From: Streptomyces cupreus
GTDB taxonomy: Bacteria > Actinomycetota > Actinomycetes > Streptomycetales > Streptomycetaceae
DNA: 64,000 nt
Assembly: GCF_014257025.1 (NCBI RefSeq)
Contig: NZ_JACMSF010000002.1
Coordinates: 1-64,000 of the forward strand
Direction: 5' to 3'
Shown: positions 28,593 to 36,221 of the stretch, one piece after another
Position numbering within the stretch: position 1 is the stretch's first letter
Layout of the letters: every line of letters begins with the position of its first letter
Notes under the pieces: generated by a model
Database searches by the model: none
Seen by the model: only the letters and a program-made list of their open reading frames with translations
What the model was told of the DNA's origin: nothing
Made by a program: the position numbers and the translations under genes

Positions 28593-29978
28593 TCAGCGGC
28601 CGAAGTTGAACCAGTTCACGTTCACGAAGTCCGCCGGCTGTCCGCTGGTGAAGGTCAGATAGACGTCGTGCGTGCCCGTCACCGCGCTGATGTTGGCCGG
28701 GACCGTGCGCCAGCTCTGCCAGCCGCCCGTGTTGGCCAGCGCGAAACTTCCGATGGGCGCGTTGCTACGGCTGTCCAGGCGCACCTCGACCAGTCCGCTC
28801 ACCCCGGATCCGGCGCCGCTCGCCACCCGGCCGACGAACTGAGTGGCCGCCGTGGAGCCGAAGTTGACTCCCCGGAACAGCGCCCAGTCGCCGTTGGCGA
28901 TCGCGCCGATGTTCTGGCCGCCGCCGGTGTCCGAGGTCGCCTCGGTGATCGTGCCGGACTGGCTGTCGTGGGACTCGGCCTGGATGGCGCTGTAGGCGTC
29001 GCGGTTGCCGGTCGGCGGGGGTGTGGTACCGCTCCCACTGGACAGCACCTGGACATAGTCGACGACCATCGAGTGACCGGGCACGGTCGCCGCGTCCGGT
29101 CCGCCGCCGAACGCGTCGACGAAGCCGCCGCCCATCGCCACGTTCAGGATGATGAAGAAGCCGTGATTGGTGGCGTTGCTCCAGGTCGTCGCGTCCACCT
29201 GATCGGCCCGCACGGTGTGGTAGTTGATGTCGTCGACGTAGAACCGGATCTGTTCCGGGCTGGTCGAGCGGTCCCACTCCACCGCGTAGGTGTGGAAGCC
29301 CGCCTGGCAGGTGGTGCCGGGACAGGCGCGGGAACCGCCGATGCCCGTGGTCTCGTTGCAGGGGCCGCCGGGGCTCGTGCCGCAGTGCATCGTCGACCAG
29401 ACGGTGTTGAGGCCCTGGACGTTCTCCATGATGTCCAGCTCGCCGACGCTCGGCCAGTTCCACAGGTTGCCGCGGTAGGGCGTGCCGAGCATCCAGAACG
29501 CGGGCCAGTAGCCGCGCGCGGCCGCGCCCGTGACGTTCGGCATCTGGATCCGGGACTGCACCCGCAGCTTGCCGCCCGCCGGCGGCTGGAAGTCGCCGCG
29601 GTTGGTCTCGATCCGGCCGGACGTCCAGTTGCCGGAGGCGTCACGGCGCGGGGTGATGCGGAGGTTGCCGGTGCCGTCCAAGGCGACGTTGTCGGTGCTG
29701 GACGTCATGTTCTCGATCTCGCCGGTGCCCCAGTTGGCGGGGCCGCCCGGGTAGCCGTGGCCGGTCGCGTACTGCCAGTTGGCGGTGTTGACGCCGGTGC
29801 CGGCCGCGCCGTTGAAGTCGTCGACGAAGACCTGCGTCCAGCCCGAAGGGGGCGGCGGAGCGGCGGCATCCGCGGACGCGACGGCGGCCGCCGCGAGGCC
29901 CAGGGCGCTGAAGAGGGCGACGAGTGCCCGACGCAGCGGGCGTCGTCGTCTGTGGGGAGTGCCGGAGCTTTCACTCAT
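28593..29978 (-). CDS. Secreted GH16 beta-glucanase (laminarinase-like) with C-terminal CBM6
   Basis: 461 aa. The signal peptide has a basic start (HRRRRPLRRALV), a hydrophobic core and ADAAA near residue 40. The GH16 domain (about 45-310) has the catalytic motif GELDIMEN with E180 as nucleophile, D182 and E185 as acid/base. A Pro/Gly linker (about 312-330) leads to a CBM6 (about 332-461: AESHDSQSG, GDWALFRGVNFG, and the terminal VNVNWFNFGR). It hydrolyses extracellular beta-1,3- or mixed-linkage glucans. A 16-bp perfect palindrome lies about 57 bp upstream of the start, the type of site used by LacI-family sugar repressors. Confidence 0.93.
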   Translation of the reverse strand: MSESSGTPHRRRRPLRRALVALFSALGLAAAAVASADAAAPPPPSGWTQVFVDDFNGAAGTGVNTANWQYATGHGYPGGPANWGTGEIENMTSSTDNVALDGTGNLRITPRRDASGNWTSGRIETNRGDFQPPAGGKLRVQSRIQMPNVTGAAARGYWPAFWMLGTPYRGNLWNWPSVGELDIMENVQGLNTVWSTMHCGTSPGGPCNETTGIGGSRACPGTTCQAGFHTYAVEWDRSTSPEQIRFYVDDINYHTVRADQVDATTWSNATNHGFFIILNVAMGGGFVDAFGGGPDAATVPGHSMVVDYVQVLSSGSGTTPPPTGNRDAYSAIQAESHDSQSGTITEATSDTGGGQNIGAIANGDWALFRGVNFGSTAATQFVGRVASGAGSGVSGLVEVRLDSRSNAPIGSFALANTGGWQSWRTVPANISAVTGTHDVYLTFTSGQPADFVNVNWFNFGR

Positions 29979-30404
29979 GGGAGGTGCTGCCTCTCGGGTA
30001 CGGAGTGTGGGGTGCGGGGAGCCCTTGAGCACGCTTGAGAGCGCTCTCAAAGTGCCGCCAATGTGCTCCCCGGCGCTCAGGTCGTCAAGAGGTGAAGCAA
30101 GGAAATCCCGTTCACGGCACAGCGAGTTCACTTGTTTTTGCGAGGAGGCGCCGGCGTTGACGCCGGGGAGGATTCGCATCCCGGCATGGCGACGCGGAGC
30201 GTCGCCGCATCCGGTTCGTGGGCGCGGAGCGCCTGGCGACTGCCCGACACAGCCGGGGGCGGTGCGAACGCTCGTGCCTGTGGTCACCGGTTGGAGTGGT
30301 GATCGTGCGATCGGGTGCGCGTGTGCGGGCCTCGCACGTACGGTCGTATCAAGGGGTCGGCGGGCTCAGGTGGTGCGGTCCGGGGCGAGAGCAAGGGGGA
30401 GAGC
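29979..30404. other. Intergenic region between GH16 and tnpB (426 bp)
   Basis: It holds the GH16 promoter side with the LacI-type palindrome (30035-30050), then the presumed left end of the IS605-family element from about 30157, including a perfect GGCGACGC/GCGTCGCC hairpin at 30188-30206. No open frame here looks coding. The tnpB leader occupies the last 100 bp. Confidence 0.6.
30035..30050. promoter_or_regulatory. LacI-family-type operator upstream of GH16
   Basis: TTGAGAGCGCTCTCAA, a perfect 16-bp palindrome with the central GCGC typical of LacI/CebR-type sugar repressor sites in Streptomyces. It lies 57 bp upstream of the GH16 start. No LacI gene is in the window, so the repressor would act from elsewhere. 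Confidence 0.75.
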
Positions 30405-31637
30405 GTGGCGGGAGTGGGGGTGGTCGAGGAGGAAGCCGGGCACGCCCGGTGGACGTTCCGGTTGCGCGTGTCGTCGACCGCACGCGCCGCGCTGATCGAC
30501 GAGTGGGACCGGTGCCGCTGGATCTGGAACGAGAGCGTGGCCAAGTCCAGGCAGATCCATGCCCGGAACAGGACTCGGCCCGAGGACGCCGGCAAGGAGA
30601 CCTGCGGCCCTGCCCAACTCGACAGGATGCTGACCGAGGCCCGTGCCCGTACTCCTTGGCTGCGGGAGGGAAGCTCGGTGCCGCAACAGCAGGTCATCCG
30701 CGACTTCGGGAAGTCCAGGGCGAAGGCGCAGAAGGCCATCCGCGAGCGGCTTCCGCAGCGGCAGCGGGCCGGGATGCCGGGGTGGAAGAAGAAGCGTGAA
30801 GCCCTGCCGAGCCTGAACTACACAAAGCGCGGGTTCCGTCTCAAGGACGGCCGTCTGCACCTGGCCGGGGGCATCGTCCTGACGCCGGTGTGGTCGCGGG
30901 ACCTGCCCGCCGCGCCCTCCAGCGTGCGCGTGTACCAGGACACGGTGGGGCACTGGTACTGCTCGTTCGTGGTCCCTGTCCGGGTGCAGCCGCTGCCGGA
31001 GACCGGCCGGGTGATCGGTGTCGATTGGGGTGTCCGCGAAATCGCGACGACCACGTCCGACGCCCACGATCTCCCGCACGCCCAGCACGGGAAGAAGGCA
31101 CAGGCCAAGCTGTCGCGGTACGACCGCATGATGGCCCGCCGCAAGCCGAAGAAGGGGCAGGCCGCCTCGAAGGGCTACCGGGAGGCGAAGAAGCGGCGGG
31201 CGAAGACCTACGCGAAGATCGCCCGGCAACGTCAGGACACGAGCCGCAAATGGGCCAAGCGCGTGGTCCGTGACCACGACGCTTTGGCGGTAGAAGACTT
31301 CCGGCCCAGGTTTCTGGCGAAGTCGACGATGGCGCGCAAGGCCGCTGACGCGGCGATCGGCGCCACCAAACGGGCTCTGACCGAGATGGCCCGCAAGCAC
31401 GGCCGGGTCGTACACCTGGTGCACCCGGCCCACACCACGATGGACTGCGCGCACTGCGGGGCGAGAACCAAGCACGCACTGCCGCTGTCGGAACGAACGT
31501 ATACGTGCACCGCGTGCGGAACTGCCTCGCCCAGGGACAAGAACTCCGCCCGCGTGATGCTCGTCCGGGCTGGTCTCAACCCGGCTGATGCCGAAGGCGT
31601 AAGACCTCCGGGAGCGCTGCTCTCGGAGGCGGCCTGA
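30405..31637 (+). CDS. tnpB: TnpB-family RNA-guided nuclease / IS605 OrfB
   Basis: 410 aa, typical TnpB size. The RuvC triad is complete: D207 (GVDWG), E297 (AVEDF) and D378 (RDKN). The zinc ribbon between RuvC II and III has C348, C351, C368 and C371. The N-terminal half has the usual wedge/REC pattern (ESVAKSRQIHARNR and PGWKKKR). GTG at 30405 follows AGGGGGAG; a longer frame from 30315 has no ribosome site and an unlikely leader. TnpB proteins cut DNA with an RNA derived from the element's right end. All key residues suggest it is active. Confidence 0.88.
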   Translation: MAGVGVVEEEAGHARWTFRLRVSSTARAALIDEWDRCRWIWNESVAKSRQIHARNRTRPEDAGKETCGPAQLDRMLTEARARTPWLREGSSVPQQQVIRDFGKSRAKAQKAIRERLPQRQRAGMPGWKKKREALPSLNYTKRGFRLKDGRLHLAGGIVLTPVWSRDLPAAPSSVRVYQDTVGHWYCSFVVPVRVQPLPETGRVIGVDWGVREIATTTSDAHDLPHAQHGKKAQAKLSRYDRMMARRKPKKGQAASKGYREAKKRRAKTYAKIARQRQDTSRKWAKRVVRDHDALAVEDFRPRFLAKSTMARKAADAAIGATKRALTEMARKHGRVVHLVHPAHTTMDCAHCGARTKHALPLSERTYTCTACGTASPRDKNSARVMLVRAGLNPADAEGVRPPGALLSEAA

Positions 31638-31674
31638 GTCAGGAATCCCCCTCATTCATGAGGGGGAGGATTCA
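31560..31674 (+). ncRNA. Candidate omega/reRNA at the tnpB 3' end
   Basis: In IS605 elements the TnpB guide RNA overlaps the tnpB 3' end and runs through the right end into flanking DNA. Here two strong stems fall in the right place: CCTCCGGGAGC/GCTCTCGGAGG (31605-31629, triloop GCT, one G-U pair), inside the last codons, and CCCCCTCA/TGAGGGGG (31647-31666). The guide would begin just after about 31674, in the transpeptidase remnant. The 5' boundary is a guess. Confidence 0.45.
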
Positions 31675-32110
31675 ACCCGTGAATGCGCTGCGCGCCTGCC
31701 CGGCCTGCCATTCCGCCCGGGACAGGTTCCAGCCGCCCAGCCCGTTGGCCGGATAGACCGTCTCCTTACCGGAGTTGGTCACGACCACCACATCGCCGAG
31801 CATCGAACTGTCGCAGAACTTGAAGCCGTCCACCGACTTGTCGTCCGCGCCCTTCGCGTCATGCAGCCCGATGCAGCCGTGGCTGGTGTTCTCACTGCCG
31901 AACACCGAGGTGGACGCCCAGTAGGTGCCGTGGATGAAGGTGCCGGAGGTTATTAGCCGCTGGGCGTGCGGGACGTCGGAGATGTCGTACTCGTCGCCGA
32001 GGCCCACCGTGGAGGACTCCGTCCGGGTCTCCTTGTACCGCTCGCTGATCACCATGATCCCGGACCAGGTGGTGTGATCGGCGTCGCGCCGGTGACCGGG
32101 TAGGTGCCGA
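31672..32110 (-). pseudogene. L,D-transpeptidase (YkuD) remnant, 5'-truncated and frameshifted
   Basis: The C-terminal catalytic half is recognisable: WSGIMVISERYKETR, HGTYW, the active-site SHGCIG with its Cys, and the family ending GDVVVVTNSG...NGLGGWNLSRAEWQ. Around 32085-32100 the frame slips: the expected strand reads GQTVGTYPVTG in a different frame from the rest, so one indel separates them. No signal peptide or N-terminal Ig-like/lipoprotein part precedes it. Its stop codon (31672-31674) lies in the right end of the adjacent tnpB element, which seems to have inserted at the gene's extreme 3' end. It would have cross-linked peptidoglycan; the copy is probably dead. Confidence 0.75.
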
Positions 32111-32420
32111 CGGTCTGCCCGTCCGGTGCGCAGCCGGGTGGCGGCAGGGGCGAGCCAGGACGGCGGGGACATGGGCGGCTCCTCGGGGCCAGAGGCCGTT
32201 CCAGTATCGGAGGCCGGATGCGGCGGCGTCCTCACCGGTGAGAGGGATATCGTGCCTCCGTTTGTGATCGTTTCGATGCCGTGGAGAAGGAACCAGGAGC
32301 CGGGGCTTTCCCTCTGAAAGGTCGAAACAGAGCGTTCACAGCGTGTGCATGGTCCTGGACCGACGGCTGCGATCACCATCGTCTCCGGACCCCCTGCCCG
32401 TCGCCTCCCAGGAGACATGT
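32111..32420. other. Intergenic region upstream of the sulfatase (310 bp)
   Basis: It holds eroded upstream sequence of the transpeptidase remnant and the sulfatase promoter side. Two inverted pairs are visible: AGAGGGA (32231-32237) with TCCCTCT (32309-32315), and GTTTCGA (32270-32276) with TCGAAAC (32322-32328). They interleave, so they cannot form one simple hairpin. No coding frame is convincing. Confidence 0.5.
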
Positions 32421-34193
32421 ATGCCGAGCCGCCGCCGCTTCCTCACCGCGGCCGCCGCCGTGCCGGTCGCTGCCACGGCGGCCGTCGCGTGCGAGGAGGG
32501 CGAGAAGGCGCTGCCACCGACGGACGGCAGGCCCGCCTCCGCCGTACCGGCCGTGCAGTCCGGCTCGGACCGGCTGAACTTCGTGGTGATCCTCGCCGAC
32601 GACCTCGGCCACGGCGAACTCGGCTCCTACGGCCAGAAACTCATCCGCACCCCCCGCCTGGACGCCCTGGCCGCCGAGGGCCTGCGCTTCACCGACGCCT
32701 ACGCCACCGCCCCCGTCTGCGCGCCCTCGCGCTGCTCGCTGCTCACCGGACTGCACGCCGGGCACGCCACCGTCCGCGAGAACCCCTGGGGACCGGGCGG
32801 CCAAGGAGCGCTCACCGACCGGGACTTCACCTTCGCCGAGGCGCTCCGCTCGCTCGGCTACCGCACCGGCATCTTCGGCAAGTGGGGCTTCGGCCCCGAG
32901 CGGCCGGACCAGCCGAGCCACCCCAACTCCCGTGGTTTCGAGGAGTTCTACGGCTACATCGGGCACCGCCACGCCCACGACTACTTCCCCGAGTACCTCT
33001 GGCACAACGGCACCCGCCAGGAGATCCCCGCCAACCGCGGCGACGCCCGCGAGGTCTACGCGCCCGACCTGCTGAAGGAGCGCGCGCTGGCCTTCCTCGA
33101 CGCGCACCGCGCCGAGCCCTTCCTCCTCTGCCTGACCCCGGCCCTGCCGCACGCCCCAAGCCAGACCCCGGACGACGGCGAGTACGGCGACCGCCCCTGG
33201 CCGGGCCCCGACCGCCGGCACGCCGCCCAGGTCACCACCTTCGACTCGCTGGTCGGCGAGATCGTCGACCGTCTCACCGGGCTCGGCATCGCGGGCCGCA
33301 CCCTCGTCCTGATCACCAGCGACAACGGCCCGCACGAGGAGGGCCACACCAACCCCGAACTCTTCGACGCGAACGGCACGTTGCGCGGCTACAAGCGGAA
33401 TCTCTACGAGGGCGGCATCCGCGTCCCGCTCATCGCCTGGTCCCCGAGGCACATCCCGGCCGGCACCACCGACCGCCCCACGCCGATGACGGATCTGCTC
33501 CCCACCCTCGCCGACCTCGCCGGAGCCCCCGCCCCGACCGACGTGGACGGTCTCTCCCTGGCCCCGCTGCTGCGCGGCTCGGGCCACACCGCCCGCCACA
33601 ACCACCTGTACTTCTACCGCAACCACAGCGGAGTCACCCCGCGCGCCGACGCCGTCGACCAGGGCCGGGGCCGGCACCTCGCGGAGGCGCTGCGCCGCGG
33701 CGACCTGAAGGCGGTGCGGTTCGCACCGGGCCTGGACCGGGGCGCCCCCGACGACGAGTGGGACGTGGAGCTGTACGACCTGTCCCGGGACCCGGGCGAG
33801 CGACACGACCTGGCATCGGCGCGCCCGGCCCAGGCGGACGCCCTGGTGAAGCTGATGCGCGACTCCTGGTCGCCGACCTACCCGCGCAAGCCGTTCGGCC
33901 TCACGCTGGAAGTCACCGACAGGGCACCGGACTTCACCGTCACCGCCACCCTCGCCAACGGCTCCGCCCGACCCTGGACCGCCCCCCGCCTCACCCTCGG
34001 CGCCCCCGGCGGCTGGGACCTCCACGCCCTGGACCCGCTGACCGCCCCCCTCCTGCGAGCGGGCGACGAACTGACGGTCCGCTGGCGCGTCACCCCGGCC
34101 CGGGTCACCTCCGACACGACCCTCGCGTGCCGGGCGACGGCACGGCACGCGGGCGAGGAAGTGACCTACCTGGCCCGCACCCGGCTCGGCTGA
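32421..34193 (+). CDS. Tat-exported sulfatase lipoprotein (arylsulfatase family)
   Basis: 590 aa. The Tat motif RRRFL at residues 4-8 and the lipobox AVAC (C24) indicate export by Tat and lipid anchoring. The sulfatase domain has the formylglycine site C-x-P-S-R at C100 (CAPSRCSLLTG), metal residues in LADDLGHGELG near 59, the GKWGFGPE motif and SDNGPHEEG. An extra beta-rich domain follows about residue 490. It hydrolyses sulfate esters outside the membrane, after oxidation of the Cys by the formylglycine-generating enzyme. The ATG at 32421 has AGGAG upstream; the longer frame lacks a ribosome site. Stop is 1 bp from the convergent IclR stop. Confidence 0.92.
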   Translation: MPSRRRFLTAAAAVPVAATAAVACEEGEKALPPTDGRPASAVPAVQSGSDRLNFVVILADDLGHGELGSYGQKLIRTPRLDALAAEGLRFTDAYATAPVCAPSRCSLLTGLHAGHATVRENPWGPGGQGALTDRDFTFAEALRSLGYRTGIFGKWGFGPERPDQPSHPNSRGFEEFYGYIGHRHAHDYFPEYLWHNGTRQEIPANRGDAREVYAPDLLKERALAFLDAHRAEPFLLCLTPALPHAPSQTPDDGEYGDRPWPGPDRRHAAQVTTFDSLVGEIVDRLTGLGIAGRTLVLITSDNGPHEEGHTNPELFDANGTLRGYKRNLYEGGIRVPLIAWSPRHIPAGTTDRPTPMTDLLPTLADLAGAPAPTDVDGLSLAPLLRGSGHTARHNHLYFYRNHSGVTPRADAVDQGRGRHLAEALRRGDLKAVRFAPGLDRGAPDDEWDVELYDLSRDPGERHDLASARPAQADALVKLMRDSWSPTYPRKPFGLTLEVTDRAPDFTVTATLANGSARPWTAPRLTLGAPGGWDLHALDPLTAPLLRAGDELTVRWRVTPARVTSDTTLACRATARHAGEEVTYLARTRLG

Positions 34194-34194
34194 G

Positions 34195-34938
34195 TCAGGG
34201 CCGCCACCCCAGCCCACGCGAGATCCCCCGCGCCGCGATCCGCACCGCCGGGGCCAACACCGGTACCTGGGCGTCGGCTTCGGGCACCACCACCGACACC
34301 GCCGCGACCACCGCGCCGCCCGGACCGCGTACCGGGGCGGCCACCGACAGGGCGTCGTCCGTGACCTGACGACTGCTCACCGCCACGCCCGTGCGGCGCA
34401 CTTCGGCCAGTTCGCGGCGCAGACGGGCCGGGTCGGTGATGGTGTACGGGGTGAAGGACGCCAGTGGGCCGGTGCAGTACTCGTCCTGGCGGGCCGGGTC
34501 GTCGTGGGCCAGAAGGGCCAGGCCGACTCCGGTGGCGTGCAGCGGCCAGCGCGCGCCGACGCGGATGTGGACGCCGACCGCCGAGCGGCCGGAGAGCCAT
34601 TCGATGTAGACGACCTCGGTGCCGTCGCGCACCGCCAACTGCACGTTCTCGTGGGTCGCTTCGTACAGATCCTCCAGATACGGCAGCGCGACCTGCCGGA
34701 GGGCGAGGCCGCGAGGTGCCAGTGCCGCGATCTCCCACAGCCTGAGTCCCACGTGGTAGACGCCGCAGGAGTCCCGCTCCAGGGCGCCCCACTCGGTCAG
34801 GGCGCCCACCAGGCGGTGTGCGGTGGTCAGGGTCAGCCCGGCCCGCCGGCTGATGTCCGTCAGGCTCAACGCCGGGTGCTCGTGGTCGAACGCGGCGAGC
34901 ACGGACAGCAGCCGGTCGGGCGCGGAGCGAGGGGTCAT
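34195..34938 (-). CDS. IclR-family transcriptional regulator
   Basis: 247 aa. Winged helix-turn-helix at residues 5-65 (LSLTDISRRAGLTLTTAHRLVGAL) and the IclR effector domain (about 75-245), with VHIRVGARWPLHATGVGLALLA and SVAAPVRGPGGAVVAAVSV. It overlaps the hydrolase stop by 4 nt, so it is the last gene of the transporter-hydrolase-regulator operon. It probably controls the promoter at 37594-37634; the inducer would be the substrate of the operon. Confidence 0.92.
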   Translation of the reverse strand: MTPRSAPDRLLSVLAAFDHEHPALSLTDISRRAGLTLTTAHRLVGALTEWGALERDSCGVYHVGLRLWEIAALAPRGLALRQVALPYLEDLYEATHENVQLAVRDGTEVVYIEWLSGRSAVGVHIRVGARWPLHATGVGLALLAHDDPARQDEYCTGPLASFTPYTITDPARLRRELAEVRRTGVAVSSRQVTDDALSVAAPVRGPGGAVVAAVSVVVPEADAQVPVLAPAVRIAARGISRGLGWRP

Positions 34939-36221
34939 GGCCGGGCGTCTCCCGGGTGGGCCAGGTCGTAGGGGCGGGGGTAGGGGGTGGGCCGGTAAGC
35001 GGCATAGCGGGCGTCAGTGGTCGGATCCTCTTGCTGGGCAAGGGAGTTGAGCGATCCCGGTGCCACGTCCCAGCGGCCCGTGTCCAGCCGGTTCTCCAGC
35101 GTCCGCAGGGCGCCCACCATCTCGCCCGGGGTGAATGTGCAGTGGCCCGGCGCGTCCACGTAGGCCTGCGCCAGCAGTTGGCCCGCGCCTGCCGCGGTGG
35201 CGGCCCTGCGGTAGGCACTCTCCGACTGTACGGGGATCAGGGTGTCGCCGGTGGTGTGGATGTTCAACTGGGGGTCCGAGAGGCGGCCCTTGAAGACGCT
35301 GGTGTCGCTCATCCACCGTACGGCCGAGGCGTCGGCGGTGATGCGGGGTGCGCGGTTGAGGGCCTTGAGGTCGGCGCGCAGCGCTACTCCCGCCTCCTTG
35401 TAGAGCTCGGTCACCTCCTTGTAGAGGGGCGAGCGGTGGAGCATCGCCGTGTAGTCGACGCCCGTGTTCCAGGACGGGTTCCCGCCCGCCCTGCTCTCCG
35501 CTTCCTGGCGCCAGCTGAAGGCGGGGAATTGGATGAGCCCTGGTACGGCGTCGCCGGGGATGTTGTGCAGGGCCGCCGCGAGGGCGATGCGGGCCCGGCC
35601 CTCCGGGCTCTCCTGAGCTGCCGTGACGTCCGCGGTGAGCGTCTGCGCGGCGCCCTGCGCCTCGGCCTGGTCCGCGAAGCCGGTGAGCCGGACGTCCGAG
35701 CCGAGCAGGGTGTTCAGCGCGAACACCGGGTCCAGCGTGCTGTTCCAGTTCGCCACCCCGCCCTGCACCAGGCCGCACATGGAGAGCGAGCCGTCGAAGC
35801 GGTCGGCGTGCCGTTCGGCGAGGGTGGTCGTGACCAGTCCGCCGTAGGACGTGCCCCACGCCAGGGTCCGGTCGGCCTCGCTGAACTTCTCCGTGAAGAC
35901 GTCGAGCGTGGCGAGTTGGTCGGGTACGGCGTCGGTCACGGCCCAGCCGGTGGTGGCGTAGGAGGAGCCGATGAGCGCGTATCCCTGGTCCAGGAGCTTG
36001 TCCCGGGTGGCCGAATCGGGTGCGTTCTGGGGCGGGTTGGGCCAGCCGGCGGCCCGGTAGCCGTGGCTGTAGAGCAGGACCGTGCCGTTCCAGTCCGCGG
36101 GGACGTCCATCAGGTAGGCGGCGCCCGAGGGGAGTTCGCCCTCCAGGTGGGTGTCGGAGGCGGGCAGTGCGGCGGCTGTGGTGAGGGTGACGGCCAGCGC
36201 GACGACGACCAGGGTTCTCAA
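34935..36221 (-). CDS. Secreted alpha/beta-hydrolase
   Basis: 428 aa with an N-terminal signal peptide (RTLVVVALAVTLTTAAALPA). The catalytic serine motif is GTSYGG near residue 122, the Asp is probably in the HTTGDTLIP strand near 346, and the His is in DAPGHCTF near 380. The start is TTG at 36221, which overlaps the transporter stop (TTGA), with AAGGGA upstream. It may be an esterase releasing an acid that the coupled MFS transporter imports; the substrate is unknown. Confidence 0.82.
   Translation of the reverse strand: MRTLVVVALAVTLTTAAALPASDTHLEGELPSGAAYLMDVPADWNGTVLLYSHGYRAAGWPNPPQNAPDSATRDKLLDQGYALIGSSYATTGWAVTDAVPDQLATLDVFTEKFSEADRTLAWGTSYGGLVTTTLAERHADRFDGSLSMCGLVQGGVANWNSTLDPVFALNTLLGSDVRLTGFADQAEAQGAAQTLTADVTAAQESPEGRARIALAAALHNIPGDAVPGLIQFPAFSWRQEAESRAGGNPSWNTGVDYTAMLHRSPLYKEVTELYKEAGVALRADLKALNRAPRITADASAVRWMSDTSVFKGRLSDPQLNIHTTGDTLIPVQSESAYRRAATAAGAGQLLAQAYVDAPGHCTFTPGEMVGALRTLENRLDTGRWDVAPGSLNSLAQQEDPTTDARYAAYRPTPYPRPYDLAHPGDARP

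Larger units (their letters stand above)
30157..31674 (+). mobile_element. IS605-family element carrying only tnpB
   Basis: The right end is well marked by a strong subterminal hairpin (CCCCCTCA/TGAGGGGG, 31647-31666) followed by GGAGGATTCAA. The left end shares the block GGGGAGGATTC (about 30164-30174), and a TTGAC pentamer, a plausible target-adjacent motif, ends at 30161. No Y1 transposase (tnpA) is present, so it would need one in trans. Exact ends are inferred; an empty site in a related strain would settle them. Confidence 0.65.

Noticed and set aside
30157..31674. CRISPR-associated Cas12-like system
   Set aside because: The nuclease is TnpB-sized (410 aa) and no repeat-spacer array is present within the window.
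32373..34217. Long antisense open frame across the sulfatase gene
   Set aside because: Its product is Gly/Arg/Val-rich with no recognisable fold, a normal shadow in high-GC DNA; the sulfatase strand has Tat signal, lipobox and catalytic motif.
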